Shown: piece after piece, positions 34,306 through 43,080 of the stretch
How positions within the stretch are numbered: the stretch's first letter is position 1
Layout of the letters: every line of letters begins with the position of its first letter
Assembly: GCA_002790095.1 (NCBI GenBank)
Contig: PFUL01000087.1
Coordinates: forward strand, 20,094-84,093
Length of the DNA stretch: 64,000 nt
Source: Elusimicrobia bacterium CG_4_9_14_3_um_filter_62_55
GTDB lineage: Bacteria > Elusimicrobiota > Elusimicrobia > UBA1565
Direction of reading: 5' to 3'
Made by a program: the position numbers and the translations under genes
The notes under the pieces: model-generated
Told to the model about the DNA's origin: nothing
Databases searched by the model: none
What the model saw: only the letters and a program-made list of their open reading frames with translations

Positions 34306-35610
34306 ATGTCCGAAGAAGTAGACAAGTTTGACGCGATCGTCGTCGGCGCCGGTCCAGCCGGTCTCTCCGCCGCGATCGTCATGGCGCGGGCCGGTCTTAA
34401 CGTCGTCGTGCTGGAGCGCGGGGAATATCCCGGCGCCAAGAACGTTCAAGGCGCGGTGCTCTACTCGAAGATGCTCCATGAAATCGTCCCCGACTTCTGG
34501 AAGGAGCCCGTCCCTCCGGTCGAGCGGGCGGTCGTCGAGCAGAAGGCCTGCATCACGACCGACGATTCCTACATCACCGTCGGCTACCGGTCCAAAAAAT
34601 TTCTCGAGGGTGTTCCGAACTGCTACACCATCATCCGGACCCAGTTCGACCAATGGTACGCGAAGAAGGCCGAAGAGGCCGGAGCGGAGGTTTTTACCGG
34701 GGTAAAAGTCGAGGACGTTGTCCGCAAAGACGGCAAGATTTGCGGCGTTAAGACCGCCGAGGGGGACGAACTTCTCGCGGACGTGGTGATCGCCTGCGAC
34801 GGCGTCAATTCGATCATCGCCCAGAAGGCCGGTTTTATCGACGAGTTGAAGTCTTCGGAAGTGGCGCTCGGCGCGAAAGAAGTCCTGGCGCTTCCGGCGG
34901 AGAAGATCGAGGACCGCTTCTCTTTGGAAAAGGGAGAGGGCGCGACGATGGAGGTATTCGGATCCATCACGCTCGGAATGCTCGGCTATGTGTTCATTTA
35001 TACGAACAAGGAGTCCTTGGCGTTGGGCGTCGGCTGCAAGTTGTCCGACTATCAGAGGACCGGAATTCGTCCCTCGGAGCATCTCGAAATCGCGAAGAAG
35101 CACCCGTACATCAAGAAGCTGATCGAGGGATCCAAGCCGCTGGAATATTCGGCGCATTTGATTCCGGAAGGCGGGTACAAGTCGATGCCGCCCTTGGCGA
35201 AGGACGGGTTCTTGATCGCGGGCGACGCGGCTCAGATGGTCAACGCCGCCTATCGCGAAGGCTCCAACCTGGCGATGACCGCGGGAAAACTCGCCGGAGA
35301 AACCGTCATCGAGGCCAAGAAGCGGGGCGACTTCAGCGAAGCCTCGCTTTCCGAGTACCGAACGAAGCTGGAGAATTCCTACGTCCTTGCGGATCTCGAA
35401 GATGTGAAGGATCTTGAGGAGCATATCGAGAACAGCGACGGCTTCATGGAGTTCTATCCGAAGCTGGCGTGCGAGTTGGCGCAGATGCGCTTCTCGGCCG
35501 ATGGGGAGCCTAAGCGGCATCACCTGAAGACGGCGATCGGCATGGTGCGCAAGCGCGGCTTTTTTAAAGTCGCGAAGGATCTGTTCCCGCTCAGGAAGGT
35601 GGCGCTGTGA
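34306..35610 (+). CDS. fixC: FixC-type electron transfer flavoprotein:quinone oxidoreductase
   Basis: A 434-residue flavoprotein. The FAD motif is AIVVGAGPAGLSAAIVMARAG. GEYPGAKNVQGAV, LLADVVIACDGVNS and LIAGDAAQMVNAAYREGSN are typical of FixC/ETF-QO. It takes electrons from an electron-transfer flavoprotein and, with FixX, passes them to quinone or, in bifurcating systems, towards ferredoxin. The fixX gene overlaps its 3' end by 4 nt. The partner ETF genes fixA and fixB are not in this window, so the electron donor must be encoded elsewhere. Confidence 0.93.
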   Translation: MSEEVDKFDAIVVGAGPAGLSAAIVMARAGLNVVVLERGEYPGAKNVQGAVLYSKMLHEIVPDFWKEPVPPVERAVVEQKACITTDDSYITVGYRSKKFLEGVPNCYTIIRTQFDQWYAKKAEEAGAEVFTGVKVEDVVRKDGKICGVKTAEGDELLADVVIACDGVNSIIAQKAGFIDELKSSEVALGAKEVLALPAEKIEDRFSLEKGEGATMEVFGSITLGMLGYVFIYTNKESLALGVGCKLSDYQRTGIRPSEHLEIAKKHPYIKKLIEGSKPLEYSAHLIPEGGYKSMPPLAKDGFLIAGDAAQMVNAAYREGSNLAMTAGKLAGETVIEAKKRGDFSEASLSEYRTKLENSYVLADLEDVKDLEEHIENSDGFMEFYPKLACELAQMRFSADGEPKRHHLKTAIGMVRKRGFFKVAKDLFPLRKVAL

Positions 35611-35927
35611 CCGAACATAACCCCGCCGTCGAAAAGGGAACCGTCGAGGAAAAGCTCGGAACGCTGGATTGGAAGAAATATTCCGAGACCCACATCACGC
35701 TCAAGGACGTTTCCGAGAGTTCTCCCTGCGCGACGGAATGCGATTCGAAGCCCTGCGTGACGATCTGTCCCGCGAAGGTCTATGAGTGGGAGCATGAGCA
35801 GAGGAAGGTGCTTGTCGCCTACGAGAACTGCATCGAATGCGGCGCCTGCCGGATGCTGTGCCCGTTCGACAATATCACCTGCGACTGGCCGCCGGCCGGT
35901 CACGGAATTAAGTATAAGTACGGCTGA
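35607..35927 (+). CDS. fixX: FixX-type ferredoxin-like protein
   Basis: A 106-residue protein with the GTG 35607 start overlapping fixC (GTGA). The cysteines in CVTICPAKVY and CIECGACRMLCPFDNI bind a [4Fe-4S] cluster as in the ferredoxin domain of ETF-QO. It ends in GHGIKYKYG, a conserved FixX tail. It works as the iron-sulfur partner of FixC in electron transfer to the quinone pool. Confidence 0.93.
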   Translation: MTEHNPAVEKGTVEEKLGTLDWKKYSETHITLKDVSESSPCATECDSKPCVTICPAKVYEWEHEQRKVLVAYENCIECGACRMLCPFDNITCDWPPAGHGIKYKYG

Positions 35928-35999
35928 ACCGTTGCTTCAATTCAGTAGGACTCCGGGGAGCGCGGCCGAGGGCCGCATGCGAGGAGCAGGGAGAGAATA

Positions 36000-36416
36000 A
36001 TGAAAAAAGTACTTTTATTGGCTGCGGTTTTTGTGGTCGGCTCGATCGGGATGGCCCGTGCGGAATCTCAGGCCGATGCCGAATTTCTGGGCGTGGCGAA
36101 GTGCAAAATGTGCCACATGAAGCAGTTTAAGACCTGGGAAAACTCGAAGCACGCGAAGACTTTCGAAGCGCTTCAGGGAGACGAGGTCAAGAATCCGGAT
36201 TGTTTGAAATGCCACACGACCGGTCTCAAGGCCGACGGGACTTTCGTGGATAAGGGTACTTCCTGCGAGGCCTGCCACGGAGCGGGCAGTCTGCACATGA
36301 AGGCGAAGAAGGAAGACAAGAAATCCTTGATCACCCGAAAGCCGATTTCTTGCGCGAACTGCCACAACCCTCACATCAGCCGCAAGATGATGGCCGAGGA
36401 GATGCGCAAGAAGTAG
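36000..36416 (+). CDS. small tetraheme c-type cytochrome, c554-like
   Basis: A 138-residue secreted protein. The signal peptide is residues 1-21 (LLLAAVFVVGSIGMARA). Four CxxCH heme sites follow: CKMCH, CLKCH, CEACH and CANCH. AKCKMCHMKQFKTW and CEACHGAGSLH are like the cytochrome c554/c-prime family. AGGGAGAG lies just upstream of ATG 36000. It is probably a periplasmic electron carrier or terminal reductase component. Its position 72 nt after fixX suggests a respiratory link to the quinone pool, which is inferred. Maturation would need a cytochrome c assembly system not seen here. Confidence 0.92.
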   Translation: MKKVLLLAAVFVVGSIGMARAESQADAEFLGVAKCKMCHMKQFKTWENSKHAKTFEALQGDEVKNPDCLKCHTTGLKADGTFVDKGTSCEACHGAGSLHMKAKKEDKKSLITRKPISCANCHNPHISRKMMAEEMRKK

Positions 36417-36467
36417 GTCTTTCCCTCTTGGTCGCTTCAGGATCCCTCCTCCGGCTATGCCGGAGAA

Positions 36468-36707
36468 ATGATTCCGCTGGGCACGGTGGAGGAAAAACTC
36501 CACAAGGCGCTCGGCGTCCTGCAGACCGGATTCGAAGGATCCCCCGAGGATCTCCTCGCGCGCGTGGAGGGGCTGCCGCGCGTGTGGACGCCTAGAAGTT
36601 CGATGTTCTTTGAGATCGACGCGTTTCCCGTTTTGGGGACGGGAAAGTCGGATTTGAAGGCGCTCCAGTCGTTGGCCGACGAACTCGGCGGAGATCCTCC
36701 CGACTGA
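36468..36707 (+). CDS. small hypothetical protein
   Basis: A 79-residue soluble protein from ATG 36468, preceded by CCGGAGAA as ribosome site. It has LGTVEEKLHKALGVLQTGF and TPRSSMFFEIDAFPVLGTG, with no Cys, signal peptide or membrane segment. It lies between the cytochrome gene and a convergent envelope-protein gene. Codon usage resembles its neighbours, so it is probably real, but I do not recognise the family. Confidence 0.55.
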   Translation: MIPLGTVEEKLHKALGVLQTGFEGSPEDLLARVEGLPRVWTPRSSMFFEIDAFPVLGTGKSDLKALQSLADELGGDPPD

Positions 36708-36719
36708 TCCGACCCCGCG

Positions 36720-38012
36720 CTACTTGCCGAAGTAGTAGACGAGTCCGAGCAGCAGTTGGGGGGACTTCACGCTTCCCGAGGCGTTTTTTCCGTCGAGCGC
36801 GCTGCTGCGGTAGCGGAACTCCAGCGTTGTGTCGAGCGTCGGCAGCGAGCGCATCGCGGCGCCGAAACCGAACGAAAAGGCGGTTCCCAAGGACTTTCCG
36901 CCGTCGATCTTGAATTCCTCGATTCCGCCCATAAAAGAAATGAAGGGAGTGATGGGTTTCTGTTGAAGCAAGGCCATCCGTACGAGCAGGTCGATGGCAA
37001 GCGAGGACGCTCCGGAATAGCCGGTTTTCGTCAAACTGCCGCCGAGGGATAGAGTTTCGTTGACGCCGAGCAGCCCCCCCGCGATGAAGACCTTGCCGCC
37101 GCCGAGGGAATTGCCTCCGTGTTTTGCGGCGACGGGAACGCCGAATTGGACGACCGCGCGATAGGGGTTCCCGTACCACTGGTTCATGCCCCCGTGCTGC
37201 GAGACGTCCTTTTCCACGACTTCTTCGATCAGCGGCCGAATCATCGACAGGCGCTTGGAATAGTATTCGTCCGTGGAATCCTGCCCGGACGACGCCAGCG
37301 TCATCGTTTTGAGCATCGTCAGGTATCCGCCGCGAAACCGGTCGAACGCGTCGACCCGGGCTTCGTAGTGGACGAGGAAGGCTCCATCCGCCGTGGGAAC
37401 GAAGATCATCTCGTTGTATCGGCGCTGCCGCCGCTTGCCGAAGAGGTAGCGCCCGCCGTAAAGATGCGTGGAAAAGCGCGCGCGGCTGCCGTAAAGGGAT
37501 CCGATCTTTACCGTGTCCAAAGTGTGGGAGTCCTCGATCGAACCCTGTTCCCGCAGCCACCGACGCAGTTCTCCGGGCTCGCGGTAGAGGCGGTGCCCTT
37601 TGGGCGCAAAACGAACGGTGCAGGATGCGTCGCCTTTATCGGGAACGTACTGAACTCCCGCTTCCACGGCCACCGGTCCTTTCCACGTCAGCGGAGTTTC
37701 AAACGCGAATCGCGCCCCGGCGTATTTTCCGGGGCTCGCCGACGACGCGGGAACGGCGGCGGGAAGCGGGGTCGGGGAAGAGGGCTGCGCGAATTTCGCG
37801 GGGCGCGGCGCCTTCCGTTTCGGCGGCGTCTTGCGCGTGCGGACGGGTTTCTTGGAGCGCGGCGCTCGCTTTGGTTTCGAGTCGGGAGTCGGCAGGGACG
37901 GCGGCGCCTCCAATCCCGGAAGGCCGGTCAAATCGGCTCCCCGCGTCGCTGCGGGAGCCGCGAGCGTGAGCCCGAGCGCCAGGATCGCCGTGAAGGCGCC
38001 CCGAAATCTCAT
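36720..38012 (-). CDS. secreted protein with basic Pro-rich linker and barrel-like C-terminus
   Basis: A 430-residue protein. The signal peptide is residues 1-25 (AILALGLTLAAPAATRGA). A Lys/Arg/Pro-rich low-complexity linker covers about 40-90. A middle domain contains YAGARFAFETPLTWKGPVAV and RALIFLV-like strands. The C-terminal 150 residues show alternating hydrophobic strands such as ISFMGGIEEFKIDGGKS and end LLLGLVYYFGK, like an outer-membrane beta-barrel. It is probably an envelope protein. It is convergent with the small gene upstream. I do not recognise a named family. Confidence 0.7.
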   Translation of the reverse strand: MRFRGAFTAILALGLTLAAPAATRGADLTGLPGLEAPPSLPTPDSKPKRAPRSKKPVRTRKTPPKRKAPRPAKFAQPSSPTPLPAAVPASSASPGKYAGARFAFETPLTWKGPVAVEAGVQYVPDKGDASCTVRFAPKGHRLYREPGELRRWLREQGSIEDSHTLDTVKIGSLYGSRARFSTHLYGGRYLFGKRRQRRYNEMIFVPTADGAFLVHYEARVDAFDRFRGGYLTMLKTMTLASSGQDSTDEYYSKRLSMIRPLIEEVVEKDVSQHGGMNQWYGNPYRAVVQFGVPVAAKHGGNSLGGGKVFIAGGLLGVNETLSLGGSLTKTGYSGASSLAIDLLVRMALLQQKPITPFISFMGGIEEFKIDGGKSLGTAFSFGFGAAMRSLPTLDTTLEFRYRSSALDGKNASGSVKSPQLLLGLVYYFGK

Positions 38013-38058
38013 GCCGTTAGGGTAAAGAGATCGCAGAAGGGGGTCCAGACCATAGTTG

Positions 38059-38937
38059 TTACAGCCAGGCCGCGCCCCGAACGCCGGAGCTGTCTCCGAA
38101 GCGGGCTTTCAGTAGGCGGGTTCGGGGAATTCCGGTGAAGACGAAATCGCCCCAGAGGCTGGGGACGCGTTCGTACAGAAAATCGATATTCGAAACGCCT
38201 CCGCCGAGAACGATCACGTGAGGATCGAGGACATTGATGATCGAGGCCAAACCGCGGGCGAGACGATGGGCGTAGCGGTCGAGCGCGGACTGCGCCGCGG
38301 CGTCGCCCATGCGCGCCTGCGAATCGATTTCATCTCCTTGAAGCCCGCCCCCGTGATCCCGTTCGAGGCCGGGACCGGAAAGGAACTGCTCGATGCAGCC
38401 GCGCTTGCCGCAGTAGCATTCGGGCCCGGGGCGTTCGTGATCCTTGGGCCAGGGCAGCGGGTTGTGTCCCCATTCTCCCGCGATTCGGTTGGGGCCGTCG
38501 AGGGTTTTGCCGTTTACGACGATTCCGCCGCCGACCCCCGTCCCGAGGATCGCGCCGAATACGATGGGCGCTCCGGACGCCGCCCCGTCCGTCGCCTCGG
38601 AAAGAGCGAAGCAGTCGGCGTCGTTGGCCAGGCGAACGGGTCGGTTCAGCGCTTTTCGCAAATCCTCATCGAGCGGCCGTCCGATGAGGCAGGTCGAGTT
38701 CGAGTTTTGAACGAGTCCGCTGTCGGGGGCCAGCGATCCCGGCATTCCGATCCCGATATGGGGGGCCTTGCCTCCGGCACGGGACTCCAGGGATTGCACG
38801 AGGCGGCGCAGCGCGTCGAGAGTTCCTTCGTAATCGCCTTTCGGCGTGGCCGCGCGGCCCCGGGCGAGTTCCTCTCCGGAATCGGAGAGCACGAGCGCTT
38901 CGATCTTGGTCCCGCCGAGGTCGACTCCGACGCGCAC
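38059..38937 (-). CDS. ROK-family sugar kinase
   Basis: A 292-residue ROK kinase from GTG 38937, with GGTGGAG upstream. The ATP motif is VGVDLGGTKIEALVL, then IGMPGSL, ANDADCFALSEA, GTGVGGGIVVNG and GEWGHNPLPWP, and the zinc motif CYCGKRGCIEQFLSGPGL. These fit glucokinase/fructokinase/N-acetylglucosamine kinase members. It is complete. It follows the LhgO gene on the same strand by 54 nt. The sugar specificity is not certain, though the E-x-G-H motif favours glucose-type sugars. Confidence 0.92.
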   Translation of the reverse strand: MRVGVDLGGTKIEALVLSDSGEELARGRAATPKGDYEGTLDALRRLVQSLESRAGGKAPHIGIGMPGSLAPDSGLVQNSNSTCLIGRPLDEDLRKALNRPVRLANDADCFALSEATDGAASGAPIVFGAILGTGVGGGIVVNGKTLDGPNRIAGEWGHNPLPWPKDHERPGPECYCGKRGCIEQFLSGPGLERDHGGGLQGDEIDSQARMGDAAAQSALDRYAHRLARGLASIINVLDPHVIVLGGGVSNIDFLYERVPSLWGDFVFTGIPRTRLLKARFGDSSGVRGAAWL

Positions 38938-38991
38938 GCGTTACTCCACCGCGTCGAGTACGACTGAAATCGACAGAAGGATCATCGTCGG

Positions 38992-40092
38992 CTATTCTAG
39001 GAAACCGGCGACGCGTTCGGCCACCGCCCAAGAGGCCGTCAGGCCGGGGGATTCGATGCCGATGCAGTTGACCCAGCCGGGAAATCCCTTTGCCGATTCC
39101 TCTTCGACTACAAAATCACGAAAACCGCCTTCGGGGCCGGAGAGTTTCGGTCGGATCCCGGCCGTGTCCGGAAGCAGATCGGAGATCTCCGGCCCCGACC
39201 AGTACCGGGACACGGCCTCGCGGAAGGCGGCCGCGCGCTCCCCGGGAACCTCGTAATCAATCGCGTCGACGAACTGCGTGTCGGGTCCCAGGCGAACGCG
39301 GCCTTCCCGGTCCATGGTCAGATGAATCCCAAGGCCGTGCCGGACCGGAACCGGGTAAACCAAGCGGGGAATTCGGATTTCGCCCCGCACGCGAAAGTAA
39401 TGACCCTTGCACCAAAAGAGGCGGTAGCCTGACGCGTCCGCGTCGAAACCGGCCATCTCGGCGACCTTATCGGCATGCAGGCCGGCCGCGTTGACGACCG
39501 ATCGCGCGAGCACGCGTTCGTCGTTTTCACCAAAGGCCAGGATGTAGCCGTCTTTCACGCGTTCGACCGCGGTCAGCGCGTTCGAGAATAGAAACATCGC
39601 GCCGTTCTCCTCCGCCCGGGCGTGGTAGTACGCCATCAAGTCCTCGCTGTCGAGGATTCCCGATTCGGGACACCACAGCGCGGCGACGGCCTTCAGTTGA
39701 GGGATTTCGCGCCGGGCTCGCGCTCCGTCGATCAAGGCGATTCCTTCCGCGCCCGATTCGGCGGCGCGCGCGCGGATTTGTTCGAGACGGGCCGTTTCCT
39801 CGGCGTCTACGGCGACGATGAATTTCCCGGTCTTTTTGATGAAGAGTTCGGGATGCTTCTCCCTGAGCGCGTACAGTGCGCGCCGCCCTTCGTGACAAAG
39901 TCGGCTCTTGAGGCTTCCGGGAGGATAGTAGATCCCCGCGTGGATCACCTCGCTGTTTCGGCTGGAGGTTTCGACGCCGTAGCGGCGATGGCGCTCGAGA
40001 ACGACGACGGTCCGTTCGGGTTTGGAAAGCCGCGCGGCGACCGCGAGTCCGACGACTCCCGATCCGACGACTGCGACATCGGCTTTTTCCAT
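38992..40092 (-). CDS. lhgO: L-2-hydroxyglutarate oxidase/dehydrogenase (LhgO-like)
   Basis: A 366-residue FAD-dependent oxidoreductase of the DAO family. The FAD motif is DVAVVGSGVVGLAVAARLS. Further blocks are SSRNSEVIHAGIYYPPGSLK, VNAAGLHADKVAEMAG and GIRPKLSGPEGGFRDFVVE, followed by GIESPGLTASWAVAE. This set matches LhgO/YgaF, which oxidises L-2-hydroxyglutarate and delivers electrons to the membrane quinone. The start directly abuts the preceding Omp85-type gene with no spacer. Confidence 0.9.
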   Translation of the reverse strand: MEKADVAVVGSGVVGLAVAARLSKPERTVVVLERHRRYGVETSSRNSEVIHAGIYYPPGSLKSRLCHEGRRALYALREKHPELFIKKTGKFIVAVDAEETARLEQIRARAAESGAEGIALIDGARARREIPQLKAVAALWCPESGILDSEDLMAYYHARAEENGAMFLFSNALTAVERVKDGYILAFGENDERVLARSVVNAAGLHADKVAEMAGFDADASGYRLFWCKGHYFRVRGEIRIPRLVYPVPVRHGLGIHLTMDREGRVRLGPDTQFVDAIDYEVPGERAAAFREAVSRYWSGPEISDLLPDTAGIRPKLSGPEGGFRDFVVEEESAKGFPGWVNCIGIESPGLTASWAVAERVAGFLE

Positions 40093-41409
40093 CTAGAAGG
40101 AGTAGTTGATGTCCATGAAGACGCTGGGGCCTTCCTGGCCGAATCCGAGATCGATCGAACCGACGACCTGGGGCCGCGCGACCGCGCGCAGGGCGACCCC
40201 GTAGGCCGGCCGCAGATAGCGGCTTGCGACGCGTCCCGGCGTGCTGAAAACGGTCCCTACTCCGAAAAAGGGAGCGACCTCCAACTCAACGGTGACGCCG
40301 GTGACCGTCGCGTCGTAGACGGTGAGACGCTGCTCCACCGTCGCGACTCCCATCCCCCGGTCGATGTAGCGGCCCTCTCCGTACGCCCGCAGCGTTTCCT
40401 TTCCTCCCAGCGTCGAGAGCAGGTAGAAAGGAGCCTTCCCTAGCAGTTGTTCGTACTTGAACCGGGCGGCCGTCGTGCCGAATCGGCGATTTTCCCAAGG
40501 TTGAAACCGTCGCAGATCGATTCCGTATCGTTGGAAGACGAATTCGCTTCCCAGTTCCTTCTGCGCGTTTTCGATCAGGAATTTAAGATAGGACCCTTTG
40601 GACGTCGTGACCGCGCTGTCCCTGGTATCGAAGTCGACGAAAAGTTGAAACCGGGAATCCTGGTGGAAGTGCGTCGGCGAGAACGCGGGAAAGCGGGTTT
40701 CGATGGAGGGCAGCGTATCAAAAACTCCCGGCGCGATGCGTTCCCCGGCCATGTAGTGCGCGAAGTTGAACTTCCAGTCGCTCTCTTCGAAAATCGGGAT
40801 TCCCAGGCGGCAGAAGTATCCGATGGTCTTGCGCGTGAAATTTGTTTCTTGGGATTCGTGCGTGTCCGGACCCACGCCGAAAAAACGTTTCGAGCCGTCG
40901 ACGTCGAAGGCGAGGCGCGCGCTCAGCGCGAGGCCGCGGCCAAGGAAATCGAGATCCTCCATCTCCCCGATGACGTCCTGATTTTGATTTCCGGAGAGGG
41001 CCGCGCGGACGAAGTAGTTGGCCTTGTCGTTGGGATACCAGTAGTAGCGCATCGTTGCTTCGGTCTTGAAGGTCGGGTTGAAGGTCAAGGACGGAGCGAG
41101 AATGTGCTCAATGCGCCGGCTCGCGGGCTGCACGACATAGATCGGCATCACGCCGTAGGTCGTGCCTTTGTTGGGGTCCGTGTCCACGATGGGTAAAGCG
41201 ATGAACATGCCGTTGGGCACTTGGTGGATCATCATGCGCACGGCCAGGGGTTGGGATTTCTCCGGCTTCTTCTGCAGGGATTCGGGGAGTTCCTTAGGCG
41301 GACGCGGATCCTTGCCGCCGCCGACGAACGGCTTGGCGGTGGGCTGCGCAAAGGCGTGGGCTGCCAACGCGAGCGCGAGCAAAGAGGCGAGGGGGAGACG
41401 GCCCTTCAC
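40093..41409 (-). CDS. Omp85/BamA-type surface-antigen barrel without POTRA domains
   Basis: A 438-residue outer-membrane protein. The signal peptide is residues 1-21 (LASLLALALAAHAFA). After about 60 residues of Pro/Lys-rich linker the protein is strand-rich, with GGKETLRAYGEGRYIDRG as the conserved surface-antigen element and a barrel-signal C-terminus VFMDINYSF ending in Phe. No POTRA repeats are visible, so it is a short Omp85/D15-like barrel rather than BamA itself. The substrate or transport function is unknown. It is in line with lhgO and queG on the minus strand. Confidence 0.82.
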   Translation of the reverse strand: MKGRLPLASLLALALAAHAFAQPTAKPFVGGGKDPRPPKELPESLQKKPEKSQPLAVRMMIHQVPNGMFIALPIVDTDPNKGTTYGVMPIYVVQPASRRIEHILAPSLTFNPTFKTEATMRYYWYPNDKANYFVRAALSGNQNQDVIGEMEDLDFLGRGLALSARLAFDVDGSKRFFGVGPDTHESQETNFTRKTIGYFCRLGIPIFEESDWKFNFAHYMAGERIAPGVFDTLPSIETRFPAFSPTHFHQDSRFQLFVDFDTRDSAVTTSKGSYLKFLIENAQKELGSEFVFQRYGIDLRRFQPWENRRFGTTAARFKYEQLLGKAPFYLLSTLGGKETLRAYGEGRYIDRGMGVATVEQRLTVYDATVTGVTVELEVAPFFGVGTVFSTPGRVASRYLRPAYGVALRAVARPQVVGSIDLGFGQEGPSVFMDINYSF

Positions 41410-41413
41410 GACC

Positions 41414-42454
41414 CTATCTTATCAATTGCGCCAGACTCCAGCGCGCCTGCTCGGCGAGAACGGCGTCGTCGTGCCGAGCGTAGCGTTCGAGGGAGTTCCG
41501 GTGGGCGGGATCTTTTGAATTCCCCATCACAAGCAAAGCGTTGCGGACGAGGGCGGCCCATCCGGTTCTGCGCAGCGGAGTTCCCTTAAACCGGAGATGG
41601 AACTCTTCAGGAGTCATGGCGACGATTTCCTCGGGATCGAGGCGGGGGGGGAGACGCGCTTCGAAAACGCGCGCCTCTTTGGCGAAGCGATTCCACGGAC
41701 AGGCTTCCTGACACGCGTCGCACCCGAACAGCCAATCCCCGTGTCCTTCGCGAAAGGCTTCGGGAATGGGTTTTTTCCGATGCTCCACTGTGAAATAGGC
41801 GACGCAGCGAGAGGCGTCCAGGACGCGAGCTTCCGCAAACGCGTCGGTCGGGCAGGCGTCGAGACAGCGACGGCAGCTTCCGCAGTGATCGGAGACCGGC
41901 GTATCCGGCGCGAGTTCCCGGTCCAGCGCCATCCCGGCGAGCAGGAAATAGGAGCCGGCTTTGCGTGAAAGCAGCATCGTATTTTTTCCCACCCACCCCA
42001 GCCCCGCCGCGCGCGCGTAGAGTCTTTCAAGCAGGGGACTGGTGTCGACGAACGGCTTTGCCGCGGTTCCGGGCCAACGCTCGGAGCACCAGCGGGCTGC
42101 GTCGCGCATGATTTCCTTAAGCGTGTCGTGGTAGTCCGGAGGTCGGGCATAGGCCGCCAGCCGTCCGGTTCCCGGCAGCTCCGGCGCGTCGTCCGGGATG
42201 CGGTAGCTGAACGCGGCGACCGCGACCGAGCGGGCCTCGGGAAACCAGGCGCGCACGTCGGCGCGCGCCTGGGGGTCGCGCTCCATATAGCCCATTGCGC
42301 CGTGCATCCCTTTTTTAAGCCAGCGCTCAAGCGCGGCCCCGTCGGGAGGGCGATCGTCGGCGAGAGACGCGGGGGCGATCCCGACGTGATCGGCTCCGAG
42401 CGCGAGCAGGCGCTCGCGGAGCGCGGCGGCGTCGCGTTCGGCCTCCGTGGTCAG
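41414..42454 (-). CDS. queG: epoxyqueuosine reductase
   Basis: A 346-residue enzyme, iron-sulfur and cobalamin dependent, that performs the last step of queuosine tRNA modification. Visible blocks are GHARYDARADYHDTLK-like KEIM, PLLERLYARAAGLGWVGKNT, and the two cluster motifs CGSCRRCLDACPT and CDACQEACPWN, then HEAT-like LVRNALLVMGNS. No ATG, GTG or TTG is well placed. CTG 42454 overlaps the greA stop as CTGA and starts directly at the homologous region, so I propose a CTG start. A frame extension further 5' is the shadow of greA. Confidence 0.85.
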   Translation of the reverse strand: MTTEAERDAAALRERLLALGADHVGIAPASLADDRPPDGAALERWLKKGMHGAMGYMERDPQARADVRAWFPEARSVAVAAFSYRIPDDAPELPGTGRLAAYARPPDYHDTLKEIMRDAARWCSERWPGTAAKPFVDTSPLLERLYARAAGLGWVGKNTMLLSRKAGSYFLLAGMALDRELAPDTPVSDHCGSCRRCLDACPTDAFAEARVLDASRCVAYFTVEHRKKPIPEAFREGHGDWLFGCDACQEACPWNRFAKEARVFEARLPPRLDPEEIVAMTPEEFHLRFKGTPLRRTGWAALVRNALLVMGNSKDPAHRNSLERYARHDDAVLAEQARWSLAQLIR

Positions 42455-42924
42455 ACGGCGGCTTCCGTCTTCAGGATGTTGAAGGTTTTTTCCCCGGCGG
42501 GGAGAGCGACCGTGACCTGTTCTCCGACCTTGTGTCCGAGGAGGCCTTGGGCGAGCGGGGACTCCACTGAAATCTTCCCGGCGGTAGGATCGGATTCGGT
42601 CGCGCCGACGAGAATCCACGCCATCTTCGCCTTGGAATGGGCGTCCTCGAGGGAAACCTTAACTCCGATCTGCACCTCGCCTTCCCTTATTTGCAGATCG
42701 TCGATCATGCGGGCCGAGGAGAGCTGAATCTTGATCTCGTTGACGCGGTTCATCAAGGAGCCCATTTTCTCTTTAGCGGCGTGATATTCCGCGTTTTCCT
42801 TAAGGTCGCCCTTTTCACGGGCTTCTTCGATGTCCTTGGTGAGTTTCCCTTTCTGCATCGTCAATTCTTCAAGTTCTTTAGAGAGCTTGGTAAAGCCCGC
42901 GCGGCTCATATAGGTTTCAGGCAT
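42451..42924 (-). CDS. greA: transcription elongation factor GreA
   Basis: A 157-residue protein of normal GreA length. It has the N-terminal coiled coil (residues about 10-75) with GFTKLSKELEELTMQK and the basic-acidic tip region DLKENAEYHAAKE. The C-terminal FKBP-like domain has WILVGATESDPTAGKISVES and SPLAQGLLGHKVGE. It rescues backtracked RNA polymerase. ATG 42924 follows GGAGGTAG; a longer frame upstream runs through the leader. Its stop overlaps the proposed queG CTG start. A terminator-like hairpin sits in its leader. Confidence 0.95.
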   Translation of the reverse strand: MPETYMSRAGFTKLSKELEELTMQKGKLTKDIEEAREKGDLKENAEYHAAKEKMGSLMNRVNEIKIQLSSARMIDDLQIREGEVQIGVKVSLEDAHSKAKMAWILVGATESDPTAGKISVESPLAQGLLGHKVGEQVTVALPAGEKTFNILKTEAAV

Positions 42925-42960
42925 CGGAGCTACCTCCGCGATACGGAAATCGATGCTGCA

Positions 42961-42987
42961 AAGAAAACGCCCCCCATGGGGGGGCGT
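42961..42987 (-). terminator. terminator-like attenuator hairpin in the greA leader
   Basis: On the minus strand a 9-bp stem ACGCCCCCC/GGGGGGCGT with a 3-nt loop is followed directly by TTTTCTTT. It lies between the promoter (-10 at 42991-42996) and ATG 42924, so it would stop part of the greA transcripts. An E. coli greA leader terminator (GraL) is the known parallel. Confidence 0.7.
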
Positions 42988-42990
42988 CAA

Positions 42991-43018
42991 ATTATAGCAG
43001 GATAGTTCCTCGATGCAA
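42991..43018 (-). promoter_or_regulatory. promoter of greA
   Basis: Minus-strand TTGCAT (43018-43013) and TATAAT (42996-42991) with a 16-nt spacer. The predicted start is just before the attenuator hairpin. Confidence 0.75.
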
Positions 43019-43080
43019 GGGCGACTTTACTCCAAGTTTCCATAGTTTGGCCGACTGAACGGCGTTCTCTTTCGCCCTCC

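Noticed and set aside
33739-35523. 594-codon minus-strand frame over fixC and the response regulator
   Set aside because: It is antisense to two well-supported genes and has no motif of its own.
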